NCBI RefSeq assembly: GCF_030936135.1
Contig: NC_082611.1
Coordinates: 9,315,001 to 9,379,000, forward strand
DNA: 64,000 nt
Source: Gavia stellata
Taxonomy: Eukaryota; Chordata; Aves; Gaviiformes; Gaviidae
Direction: 5' to 3'
Below are positions 52,073 through 63,519 of the stretch, piece after piece. The stretch's first letter is position 1; every line of letters begins with the position of its first letter. Made by a program: the position numbers and the translations under genes. Below the pieces are notes generated by a model, which saw only the letters and a program-made list of their open reading frames with translations, did no database searches and was not told the origin of the DNA.

Positions 52073-55000
52073 ATGGCCACCAAGCGCCTGGCCAGGTGCG
52101 GGCCGCGGGGCCAGGCACTGGGGGGCGGGGGACCCCTCCCACTGAGGGCCCTGAAGGGACCGGGGGGGGCGTGCGGGCGGGCTCCCGGGGCGGGGCTGAG
52201 GGGGGCCGGGGCGCTGACCGGGCGGCCGGCAGCGGGGCGGGGGCGTCCGCCCGCCCCAGGCGCGGAGGGGCAGGGGGAGGGCGGGCCCCCTCAGCACGGG
52301 GGATGCTGAGGCGGTGCCGCCGCTGCGGTCCGCAGGCAGCTGGGGCTGGCGCGCAGCAGCGCGCGGGCGCGGAGCAGCGCGCAGGCGGCGGCGGCGCAGC
52401 GCTTCGGCTACCTGATCGTCCTCGACTTCGAGGCCACGTGCTGGCGGGGCGCGGAGCGGCGCAGCCCCGAGATCAGTGAGTGCGGCGGGACGGGGCTCCG
52501 CGGGCGCGGAGACGCGAGGGAGCGGCGGGTGGGGGGGCGCGGCCCCGCCCCCGGTGGTGCAGGAGGGCGCCCGGGGGCCGGACCCCGACCAGCAGCAGCC
52601 CGGGGAGGAGGGGGGCGGCCGCGGTCTGGCGTTTCTGGACGTTGTGTCTTCGTTACACCACGGGCCTTCCAATTCCTGACACTTCAACCCCAGCTTAAAG
52701 CAAATGAAATCATTACCTGTGAACGGCTTTAACCGTTCTGGCTTTGTGTTTTGGGGTTTTGTTTGTTTTTCTCGTTCTGTTTTTGTCACAGTTGAATTTC
52801 CAGCAGTCCTGTTGAACACTTCAACAGGAGAGATTGAATCTGAATTCCACACGTATGTCCAGCCCCAGGAGCATCCTATTCTCTCTGAATTTTGTACAGA
52901 ACTAACTGGCATAACACAGGTAGAGTTGCTATTTAGTCTTATTTTACACCATTATAATCGCTATTTACTTTTTTTTTTTTTAAAGTGCCTTTAAAGAGAA
53001 ACATCTCATATGAGTTTCAGTGCATACTAACACATACATACTTCTTCTGTTTCATGAAGAATCAAGTTGATGAAGGGGTCCCTCTAAACATTTGTTTATC
53101 ACAGTTTTTAAAATGGATTCAAAAGATACAAAAGGAGAAGAAAATTATATTCAGTTCAGCTATTCCAAGTCAGTCTACTTCAGAGGCAAAACCATGTACC
53201 TTTGTTACTTGGACAGGTAAATAAAATTTTCATTTGCTTTTTCTGCAGAATACTACACATAAAAAATGAACATTTGGTGGTGCTAGTGAGATTGTGTTTT
53301 CACTTCTAGGGAGCCAAAATCCTGTTATTAGGCATTAAAGATGTGCAATATTGGGCTAAGACTGAAAATATGAAATCCATTGAATCCTGATGTGTTTCCT
53401 ACATATTTGTCTCCAAGGCCTGACATAATTACATTTTGCTGCTTTACATATAGTGAACTGTGTCACCATTCGTAATGTGTCTAAATTATTTAGTGAGGTC
53501 TTTGAGATCTTTGCCCATCATGAAGTCATTCTTTAATAACAACAGGCATTCACTTACTCTGATGTCCCACTGCAGCCACCCTAGTGCTTTTCATGCACAA
53601 AGACTTCCTTAGCCTGTGCTAACTAAGCCTGCTATCCCGTGCTTCCCGTCCAGCAGTACAGGACGCTACCCGTATGTTGATAGTATGTCCCTTTGTGTAA
53701 ATTTTAAGCCATGTTTATGTAGATTTTTAGGCCAGTTCTTTAGTGATGAATCATTTGTGGGTTTTTTCTGTGCAGACTGGGACCTGGGTGTGTGTTTGCA
53801 GTATGAGTGTAAAAGGAAGCAGCTGCGAAAACCTGACATTTTAAATTCCTGGATTGATCTCAAAGCAACGTACAAGGTGAGAAGATCGATAGACTGTGAA
53901 ACATTTATACCCATATTATCATCTCAAAGGCTAACTGTATCTGAGGTTACAAGCCAATAGTGTATGTTCCAGTGACCAGAGTAACCCATTTGTTTTCTTT
54001 CCACGTTGTTATCGCTCAATAACAAATTGCATGCCCTAGAACTGTGTGAATTTTGATAGAAATCTTAATGCTAGGAAAACAACCTGGTGTTATTGTTGAT
54101 AAATGAATGATAATCCTAGGAGAATTTTTCAAGCTGCCTTTCCTTTTCTGACATCTTTTTCTCTGCTTGCTTCCTAACTTGCCTGGTTTTATGTGCTTTT
54201 ATTGCTGCCTTACATTGTTGCGTAGAAAATAGTCATCACCACCTCTTTAGGGGTACTTAAAAGGTCTAGCACATGAACTGTACTTGGACCAGAAGGTATA
54301 TTCTGAACAGCATGAATAATACTGAAAAAATGAATGTATATTTTATTACACAGTCTACACTGCAATAGATTTCTAACTTGGGGGCTAACAGCACCTAAGT
54401 GTACCTTCCCCTGTGTAGTCAAGAAAACTTGGGTGGAAAACTTGGTGGGGAAAATCAAGGGTGATCCAGGAATCTACCTTTCCTGACACTTGGAGTTTAG
54501 GTTCCTAACCTAGGTAGCAGAATTAGGTCTCCAAAGATAAAACGGCATGAATATTCCCCCTTTCTTGTGATCAAATGAGATACTGGGAGTGAGTAGCAAT
54601 ACTCACTTTTTCTCATTTCAAAAGAATTTATACCTATGCCAAATATATTCATGCCCCTGCCTTTGCAATATGCAACAGTTTAAACATCTCAAGATATTTT
54701 TTGTAGTTGTAGTCTTCAATGCTGCTGTTAAGGCCTTCATCAGTGTAAGCCATAAAGTGCAAACGACTGACTCCAGAGCTAAGACAGAATTGATTAGTTT
54801 AAGACTGAGAGAAGGGATTAATGGTTCTTTCCCTTCCAATTTGTAACAGGGTAAGTCACTTACTGTTTTACGTTTATTTATCCCAACTGTGAAATGGAGA
54901 TACCTGACTTGCACAATTGTCTTCTGAGATTTATTATTCATAAGGTGATATTTTTGAAATGGTTCTCACCTCACTGTGAAGAGGTTTTGAAATGCTTTAT

Positions 55001-57419
55001 GTTAAGTATCTGCATTTTTTACCTCAGGCCTTCTATAATAGGAAGCCTAAAGGGCTAAATGGTGCTCTGCAGGATTTGGGGATAGCTTTTGCAGGACGGG
55101 AACACTCTGGTAAGCATGATACGATGATCCCCATGTTAATATATATATATTTTATAAAGCTAAATATTTCTAAATATCTACTGTTTCGCTTAGGTGGCTA
55201 AACTAAAGCAGCTATTAACAGCTAGTCATTACTCTAAATAGTAACTATTATTTCCAGGTTATGCAATGTTCCGTCCTACAAAAATACCAAAACAAGAAAG
55301 GCTAGATGCTTCAGAGATCAAAGTTTGTCATTTCTAACCTCATGCTTTATTTCTGAAATCTCTCCTAGCGCTATTGAGTGCATGTTCAACAAGCTCAATG
55401 TATGAATTGCTAGGGCACGTAAGAAAAGAGGCAGAGAAAGGATAAGGAAAATTTATTTTACCTGATAGCTCTGGACAGCATATTAGTGTAAGAGAATACC
55501 AGCACAATATGATTTTTTTAACATGATTAATAGAGCAAGGATTTAAAAAAATGGTGGATATATATTTAGGTCTATGGATTGCTCCTTCAGATGTTTCAGC
55601 ATATGGAATTTTTTTACTTCTGCTTCCCTTTTTTGAACTAGATAACTATGTGTCAGAGTTCTGTGAATTGCTATCATTTATGTAAGGCTTACCTAGATGA
55701 CATTTTTCCTCCCATAAGAACTATCCCCAGTAGCAGACAGTAGAAAGAAGACATTAATATAACCATACTTTTGAAGGGCTGGATGATTCTCGGAATACTG
55801 CCCGTCTTGCTTGGAGGCTGATTTGTGATGGATGTGTGCTGAAGGTTACTAAATCTTTGGATAAGGTTAGTAACCACTTCATATCTTCCCTTCTACTTGC
55901 TTTGTAGCCTGGAATACAGACAAAAAGTGAGCTATTCAAATAATAAACCCAGCATACTCACTATGAATTGAACAGAACATCCCTAGGCTGATACACTTAT
56001 GAATTTTGTGCATTGATTCCTAAAACTTCTGGGTATTCACTTTCCAAAATCTCCTTTTATTTACGGATTCCCTAGGCACATCTGAAGAATAATTTAATTT
56101 CCAGAACACTGCCTATAAACTTCACTCACAAGACTCCACTGGGAAGTAACAGCAGACCTGAAATATCTAGAGATAGAACTCGTGAAACAAACTCTCTGGC
56201 TGAGAAAAACCACAACAGTATTGCTGGAATTAAGATAAATTCAAATGTACAAACTGAAGAACAACAGACCACTTGCGTTGATTCCTCTGCAGATGTCCAC
56301 GCTGTACCTAGCAGCAGCTCAAGGACTGAGTTACATGCTCAAGCCCAAAGCTATCCAGCAATATCCACTGACCAATTTCTTGTTCCTTTTGAGCAGGCAC
56401 AGCAATCTCGCAGTACTGTGTCAACAGGCATTAGGCAAGGATTGAGCAATCGGCAACCTCTGAGTACAGCCAGATACAGCCCTCCAGTACACAGATCAGG
56501 ACTAGTGCTTGTCTCCACTACCATCTCCTCAGTTAATATCTCCAATGAGGATATCAGTACTAGTTCTGATTGCTTATCTCTGCTGACTGACTGGGAAGAT
56601 GCTGCTTTAATACCAGAATCTCAAGATGAGCAGAATTCAGACTGTGATCAATTCAAAGATGACTCAAGTACAGGTATTTTAACAGTGTTTGAAGAGAAAA
56701 CAATTTCGAAACAATTGGCTGTGATGAGTTCAGATAATCAAAGTTTGGAGAAAACCATAGTACCTGTGGAACCTCTGAAACCTATCATTTACAGAAGTCC
56801 TGGTACTACTGTCTATAATGTAGGAACAGTACAAAGGCAGACTTCACGTTTCTCAGCTTTTAAGTTACCGTCTGCAAAGGTAAATGCTGTTTCAGCAGAA
56901 TCAGCATTAATTGGAAATTATTCTACTCCTTCAGGGGTTCCTAAAAGAAAGCCAAGTAGTCCAAAAATGTTCCCACCAGCAAAAAAACAGTCTTTTGCTA
57001 TATATCAAGAGAAAACCGCGTCTTTTGATCATTCCTTACCTTTAAGAAGTTCAAATTTGCCCAAAGTGTCTCCTGCCATTCTGAACTCCACAATCAATTT
57101 GAATCAGTCCATAAGAGGTGCGAAAAATGGAAAACCAACTCCCCCTCTGTGTAACTGCGGTCGAAGAGCTAAAAAACTGTATGTCTCAAATGCTGGTCCA
57201 AATCATGGCAAAGCATTTTTCTGTTGTCCTGTTGGCAAGCATGAAGGTAATAAGAAAGGCTGTGGATACTTCAAGTGGGAATATGCACTTCTAAAAGAGA
57301 AATCTAATGGTCTCACCCTGAATGCAGATGCTTTGACCTCTTGTGGAACTTACACCACTAATTTAGGAAATTCTTCCATCAAAAAAACCTTGTGTCTCAG
57401 ACCATCTATGAGAACTTGA
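52073..57419 (+). CDS. ERI2: ERI2 (EXOD1), ERI1-family exonuclease 2, complete, 8 coding exons
   Basis: Exons: 52073-52095, 52336-52475, 52792-52919, 53060-53216, 53776-53876, 55028-55109, 55777-55865, 56076-57419; 2064 nt, 687 aa (human 691). All introns are GT-AG and in phase. ERI2 is a DEDDh 3'-5' exoribonuclease related to ERI1 (histone-mRNA and siRNA trimming), with a C-terminal GRF zinc finger; its own substrate is poorly defined. Catalytic residues are visible: Asp38 and Glu40 (VLDFEATCW), Asp150 or Asp152 (TWTDWDLG), His209 and Asp214 (EHSGLDDSRN). The large last exon encodes a Ser/Thr-rich linker from residue 241 and the GRF finger at about 596-642 (Cys599, Cys601, a Cys623-Cys624 pair and Cys636, then GYFKWE). 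The start is supported by MATKRLAR, identical to human. Residues 13-30 are unusually Ala/Arg/Ser-rich. Confidence 0.95.
52096..52335 (+). other. ERI2: ERI2 intron 1, short and GC-rich
   Basis: A 240-nt intron within the CpG island, donor GCCAG|GTGCGGG and acceptor CGGTCCGCAG. It splits codon 8 (AG|G). The donor is weaker than the others in the gene, and the whole intron is open in one frame, so retention would give a frameshifted N terminus. Confidence 0.85.
53217..55776 (+). other. ERI2: ERI2 introns 4 to 6 (with exons 5 and 6 between)
   Basis: Three introns, 53217-53775, 53877-55027 and 55110-55776, separated by coding exons 5 and 6. AT-rich; the only recognisable content is a MIR-like fragment near 54845-54945 and a short TA run near 55140. 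Confidence 0.8.
54845..54945 (+). repeat. MIR-like SINE remnant
   Basis: AACAGGGTAAGTCACTTACT, then TTTATCCCAACTGTGAAATGG and AGATACCTGACTTGCACAAT follows the MIR core (GGCAAGTCACTTAACCT, TTTCCCCATCTGTAAAATGG, GATAATACCTACCT). One of the clearer of the four candidates here; still a by-eye call. Confidence 0.5.
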
Positions 57420-57950
57420 AAACTGGTAATTTTTTTGTCTGAATCTTAAACTTGTTAAGTTGATCACGCTTAATGTAATCAGGACAGTCAAATGATGTCA
57501 GATATGTGTGTTCTGAGAATGGGACAAAAATGACACTGCTTGGTTAACATAGATAGAAATGGAAATTGCTCAAGCATACGAAAGTATCAATATATCATGA
57601 AGTATCTCATTAATGAAGTGTGAGAGAACAGATAAAACTATTAAGTGCTAAAATTAAAGTATGAACAGCTGTTGCTACAAATATTAAATTTCTGCTTTAT
57701 CATATATTTTAAATTCTTTAGTAGTCCAGTCCTTAAAGGACATTTTAATGATACAGATTTTATTTACACTTTTTTCTAAATATACTTGTAATGATTAAAT
57801 ACATTTTTAAAAGTTTGTTGTAGAAGTTGTTGCGCTTCTCAAAAGTGATTCTTGAAGCAAGTGTTCTCTTAAAGTCTTACTGATTTTTTTTTTTTAAATC
57901 CTTTAAATTAAATAACAATAAAGACAAAATGCTGGTGACACTTCATTAAA
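57420..57950 (+). other. ERI2: ERI2 3'UTR
   Basis: About 0.5 kb of AT-rich sequence from the stop codon to just past AATAAA at 57917-57922. No further coding sequence. Confidence 0.8.
57917..57922 (+). terminator. ERI2: Poly(A) signal, ERI2
   Basis: AATAAA about 500 nt after the stop, followed within 15 nt by GCTGGTGACAC, a GT-containing downstream element. Confidence 0.75.
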
Positions 57951-57953
57951 TAC

Positions 57954-57959
57954 TTTATT
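57954..57959 (-). terminator. ACSM3: Poly(A) signal, ACSM gene
   Basis: TTTATT on + is AATAAA on -, 245 nt beyond the ACSM stop codon. It lies only about 32 nt from the ERI2 signal on the opposite strand, so the two mature 3' ends very probably overlap or abut. Confidence 0.65.
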
Positions 57960-58203
57960 TAACACACATCACTTACTGTGCTCTTGACTACATGAGTTTC
58001 CCATTTCATTTGTATCCGTCTGCCTGCTTTTGTACTATTAACTATTAGTGTGGCACCTGGGACAGCCAAATGCTGGGAGTTAGGTAAGAATTTATTCAAA
58101 CCTAAACTAAGAAGGCTATACTATAATGTCCTCTACTCTACATTACTGTGTAAATCTGCAATATCTTATTTTATAAAATCCTATAAAAAAGCAACAAGTA
58201 CTT

Positions 58204-61200
58204 CTAATGTTTTCTCCACTCCTTTTGGCGCAGTTCATTTCTTCTGATCTTCCCACTAATAGTTTTTGGCAACTGTTGAACAAACTCCATCTATTGGGAA
58301 AGGGAGGAAATTGCAATACAAAGTAAGATACAGTTTGCCTAAATTTTTACTTTTTCTTAACCTCAGTGGCATAGGCTTGTAAGCCACATAACAGTTAATA
58401 CCCCTTGTCTTACGGCAGCGAGAATTATTTGGGTATTTGAGCACTCACCTTCCTAGGATACTTGTATGGAGCAGTAACTTTCTTAACATGGTCTTGTAGC
58501 TCTTTCATCATTTTTTCTGGGTCATGTGAAGCATAGTCAGATGTTAAAACAACAAAGGCTTTCACTACCTAAAGAAGTTATGGCAGCAATGGTTTAAATG
58601 CCAATGAAACAGTATTACACAACAGTAAGATTTGAAACTTTAACCAAACATTTGCTGACAAACTGCAGAGTAATGTATAGGGCAGGTACAGAAAGCTTTG
58701 CCAAAGTCTGTGGGTGCTCACTATTGGCCTGGACTGTGCAGGCAGTTAGTTTATATACATTTAATAAAGACAAAAAACTGTTAAGTATTTGAATGAAAGA
58801 GAAAAGCTTCACATGGTGCTTTTGTTATTTGGGGCAATTGCCTTGGTCAGTTTTTTCCTGTGTGGATTCTCCAGTGTCTGAGTACAAATGCCAACTTGAA
58901 TTTATTCAGTTTTAATTTAAAAAAGAAAAAAACACCCCTGGACAGAGAAAGCCCTTGGAAGCTGGGCTTTATTAGCTCTAGTATGCACAAAGCTGTTTAA
59001 ATATATAAGCTTGTTTAACTTGTTTACCTCTCCTCTGATGGGGTCTGGACTGCTGACAACTGCTGATTCCACCACTGCAGGATGCTCTACTAGGGCACTT
59101 TCTACTTCAAATGGTCCAATACGGTATCTTTAAAACAGAAAAAAGGGGTTTTAATTATATTTGATAACACAGAAACATAACTTTACATCTGAGTCATCTG
59201 TGTTATTCAAGTTTAATGATTTATTGTTAATCAGTCTTAAATTACCCAGCAGAATTAATGATATCATCAGCTCTTCCAACAAACCAGAAGTATCCATCCT
59301 CATCCATAATCCCCCTGTCTCCAGTGACATAAAAATCCCCACGTATTGTTGCCTCTGTTTTCTCTGGATCATCCTAGGAAAGATTAAGTTGCATTTTACA
59401 TGAAAACTACCTGAAAAATACATGAAATTGCATTCTAACATTTAGCATGTAAGTTATGGTATGGTCAAATATTCAAAAATTTCAGCTTTTCAGACTGGTC
59501 CATACTGTGGTCATGTGCATCAGATGCAAGTGGGACATTAGTAAGAGAGAATTATTAATTCACATTACTAAACCACAAAACTAGATATAAAATTCATAAA
59601 CTGCAATAAATGAATGAAATTTCACTACTTGAGACTGACTTAAAGTTTTAATCATAACATGTTATGCCCCATGGCTTTAGGAACCACTGACGGTTGCAAA
59701 AATATGTAGGCTTATGGAACTAAGAATTTGCTTTTAGGTGATTACCCTTTAATGATTTTTTTTTTTTTTCCTTTGTATTTCTAGCATCTCCTATCCTGAG
59801 ATTTTTTTTTTCACCCCTCTGTCCCCTCCTCAAAAAGTTTTGGCTCAGTACAGTGCAATTAATAAGCACTCTTCTTACAGCAAATGCAACTGACTTACGC
59901 AATAATTTTTCTAGGCAGTATGCATGGTGTTCTTTTCCCACATGCTCAGTACTGCTCAGAAGACCTGATTATAGGCTGATACTAGGCATAAAATTTAGTA
60001 AGGTTTCCTTATGTCAGAACTGAAAGCACTATGCATTTGTTCTACTGGTTGTTGGACTGAAAATTCTAACCAACATGGAAAAAAAACCCCTGAAAAATGT
60101 TGCCATGTGTGAAACACTCCATGAAGCTCAAATCTGGAAGGACGGGATTTGAACAGTGTCCTACTTCTCAGATGGAGGCTCTAGCCCTTAGGCCAAAGAG
60201 TATTTTGGGATTAGGTGGTCCATCAAACATTTCCCTTTTTATTAAGGAAATAACAATCAAAAGAAAGTGGATTTTAATTTGCTAGGCAGGACAATCTCAT
60301 TGAACATGTAATTGTTTGTATAAGTAGACCAAGCATCTGCAGGAAAAAAAAAGGAAATCCCTCTTTCCTTCCCCCAGGTTTTCAGACTGGTAAGCAGAGT
60401 ATATGCAAATGAAATGGGGCATCAGATTCCTCGTGACAGAGATTTAACAGCATATCTACTTTAACTGTAGAAATATTCTTACAGCATAGCAAGTAAAAAG
60501 AAAAAGTGATCTCGTAGGTTTCACTCTGATGGCAATATCTCCTTCTCTTCCAGGAGGCAGGATATTACTGTTTTCATCTATAATCTAAAAATAAACACAG
60601 TTTTATTATCTTGCAGCCAAATTAAAAAGCATTATGTTAAGAAAGATTATAGAATCTAGGTGCGCATCTAAAATACATAATCAAAGGTTTTTTTTAATTG
60701 GGAAATTATTTGGAGCAGTAGGGGGTCTTATTCTGACAACTGAAGTGTAAGATTATTACTAATCCACTGTCTTTTATCTGAGGAATGCCAAGGACTATGC
60801 AAACATGTAATGAAGTTACTAAGACCCCAGGGAGGATCATAAGTAACAGGCTGTGAAATCTTAAGAACTGAAAGAAAGATACTAAAAATCTTAACCCATA
60901 TTGCAAATTGATCTGGTGCTAGAATCTGCTTCAGCAGATTTGTTATCACCAGGAAACAACATTCACTCCCATTCTTCCTTAACTCAGCAATTCAGTTTCT
61001 ATCATTGCCTTAACGTTTGGCATCTAACTGTCAGTTAGGAGTGAGTTGTCATTTACGTTGGTGAGGATGGTGGAACAGGGAAGTCCAATTGCTTATTTTG
61101 CATACTCAGTTTAGGGCAGTAACATGCGTGTCTTCACTCTTTCATTCACTGCTGAATGATGGTACATGGTACAACTCACATTAGAGCTTTCAACCCTCTT

Positions 61201-63519
61201 TAATGGAAAGTGATTATGCAAGAGAGAGAGATTGAGTCATCAGAGGTACGATACCTGGACATCATACCCTGGAGACGGCTTTCCCATAGAGCCAGGTTTG
61301 ATTTTCATTCCCTTAAAATTTCCACAGATCAGCACCTGTAACAAGTGTTGTTGGTTTTGTTGTTTTGTTTTTTTTTTTTTAATTAAACTGTGGCTTGCAT
61401 GTTCAATCTTTAGCTTAAGTTTAAAATACTCAGCTAACATTGTATTTCTGTAAGAAATAGTAATTGTCTTCATTACAATCATATATCCAATGATTAAACT
61501 TCTAGAAATAAACTATGCCCTCAGAATCATTCCCACAGCTCCAAATAATGTGAGTGAGTGCTCTAAAGATAGATTCTAAAGCAGAATTTGGAATGCAGTA
61601 ATGAGGAATATATCCCGTTTCTGATAGTTCCCAATCCAAAGCCCACAGGAATGAAAAACAGTCCTTAGATTTTGGATTAAGCTGTTATGATTGTTCTATG
61701 ACTTAAAAAAACTACATTTTTCCAGTGTTGCTTATTGCACTTGACTTTTTCCCTAAAATTCATAACTGCGTACAATAATTTTAATCACTTTTTCTTGGCA
61801 ACCTGAATAGAATTTATTGCTGTATCTGTAAAGCATACATTTTTACATTTGTAAAACAGAACATACTGTTTCTGTCTGTCCATAGCCCTCATGAATATCC
61901 AGTCCAGTCTGCGCTTTCCATTCTTCCATCACATCAGGGTTGATTGGCTCCCCAGCACTCACACAGTGCCGCAGGCTTTTGAATGTATAGCTTAGTGGGA
62001 AAGAGAAAACAAATAATTGGCAGTCATCTATCTGCTATGCCCCATTCACTACTGTATTCCTGTATTGTGGGGTTCTTTCTACATAAGAACAAGATTTTTA
62101 CTGGGTCCTATTCACTCCATTTGAACTGTATAGTGTTAAACAAAAACAAATCTGAAAAAAAAAAGGTTAAACTACTCCTAAATCTTTATTCTGACTTTGC
62201 TCCTAATAATTAAGATTCAAAATGTTGAGAAATACAGGATCTGAGTTACTGTTATACCATTGTAAATTTGGAATAAAATCAAGGTGAGATGAATGTTTGG
62301 TCTACTGTTTTTTTTCAAATACACCAACACGGATACTTTGCTTTTGCTTACCTGGACAGTTTATGTTGCACAAACATTCGATAGGCAGTTGGAGGAGAAC
62401 AGAAGACGGTTATGGGAAATCTTGACAGACTCTAGAGAATTTAGAATAAAAAAAGTAAATTTTGCCAATATACTGCAACCTGTGAGGTCCCATGTTCATT
62501 GTAAGAGATAATGTAATGATCTCTGCATGCAGCTTATGAAACACACGAACAACACGTTAATTGTCCTAAAAGCAATTAGCTCTGTGCTTGCCAACACCAA
62601 CACACAGCAGTTACATTTCATCAGTTTATTCTTCAAAATAGAATCTACATAATTTTACAATTAATTCAACACACCAAAGTTTTTTGCTCTTGAAAGCTTT
62701 AGTTTCTCTTGCAGAATTTCTTAATAATTGCAGTTTAAGTAGAAAACAAGTGAAACCATAAGGCTGCTTTTTTAGATGTTCTGTAGGTGTACAACTGACA
62801 CGTGTTCTTCAACATATCCTAACATTAACTAGCAACTTCCAGCCATCTAATTAATATGGATATGATGATAAAGTCATTCCACGTAAAATGAATCATGGTA
62901 GTCTTCTTCAAATGACAAAGATTTGTGTGTGGACGATGGAAGAGAATATAATGTTGGTGCCTTTTGTTAAGGAAATTCAACCTTGCTGCCTCTTCACTCC
63001 TTAACTTTGAATTACATAGTGCAGGCAACTGAAATTCTCATTCATCTGTTATTGTCACTTATTTTAAAAACAACACCAAAGTGCTCCACAAATCCCAGAA
63101 CAATTTCTTGTGTACTTCACTTTTAGGCCTAATAATGGATGTTTGCAGGTTTGTGCAGTCAAATCCAGAGCAGAGTATATGATGAAACTCTTGTTTTGTG
63201 GTACATATTTGCAGCACTCACTACTTAACTAATCAGTTGGTTACCAGCTGGTGAAAGTTATAACTGTGCTGCATGCTGCCCCTGTGCAGTGCCAGGGGAA
63301 ATGAAAACCCCGCCAAGACCAGCCAGAGAATAGTGCTGTTTGTTGCTGGGCTCTCAACTTACTTCAAAGACAATGCTTGGGTCAAAGTGTGGCATCTTAT
63401 GTACGAACACACATGCCCCTTGAATCCATGATGAAAAAATGCTGCTCCAAGCCGACTTTGCCCAGCCCGTGTCTGATGTATTCCAAAATATATCTGAGGA
63501 AGTCAAGTCCAGCCAGTAC
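58204..63519 (-). CDS. ACSM3: Medium-chain acyl-CoA synthetase, probably ACSM3; partial (3' nine exons)
   Basis: Exons in transcript order: 63363-63519, 62352-62431, 61867-61990, 61255-61335, 60483-60584, 59246-59373, 59028-59127, 58449-58568, 58204-58290; 979 nt, 325 residues of a protein usually near 580. The 5' exons (mitochondrial presequence and the phosphate-loop TSGTTG exon) lie past the right edge. The enzyme activates medium-chain fatty acids to acyl-CoA in the mitochondrial matrix through an acyl-AMP. Visible ANL-family motifs: YGQTET (A5), TGDRG and [11 protein letters not shown] (A7-A8), YRIGPFEVE, and near the C terminus [10 protein letters not shown], which holds the A10 catalytic lysine. 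Assignment to ACSM3 rather than a paralogue rests on synteny (it neighbours ERI2 in human) and overall likeness to remembered ACSM3. It is convergent with ERI2. Confidence 0.88.
58569..63362 (-). other. ACSM3: ACSM3 introns
   Basis: Introns longer than 300 nt between the listed exons are 58569-59027, 59374-60482, 60585-61254, 61336-61866, 61991-62351 and 62432-63362. They are AT-rich; a tRNA-like B-box fragment near 60125-60190 is the only structure I noticed. No other exon is required by phase. Confidence 0.75.

Larger units (their letters stand above)
51400..52660. promoter_or_regulatory. Bidirectional CpG-island promoter, REXO5 / ERI2
   Basis: A GC- and CpG-dense island spans the first exon of REXO5 (ATG at 51608-51610, minus) and the first two exons of ERI2 (ATG at 52073, plus). 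The 462 bp between the start codons contain no TATA box. Visible elements include a CDE-CHR pair (51990-52004) and a YY1-like AAATGGCCGCC (52003-52013). One island serving two divergent exonuclease genes is the simplest reading. Large open frames across it are compositional. Confidence 0.88.

Noticed and set aside
51604-52912. Open frames of 291 codons (+) and 405 codons (-) over the REXO5-ERI2 CpG island
   Set aside because: They run across promoter, introns and out-of-frame exons; their Pro/Gly/Arg/Ala content is what CpG-rich DNA gives in any frame, and the real ERI2 exons are in other frames.
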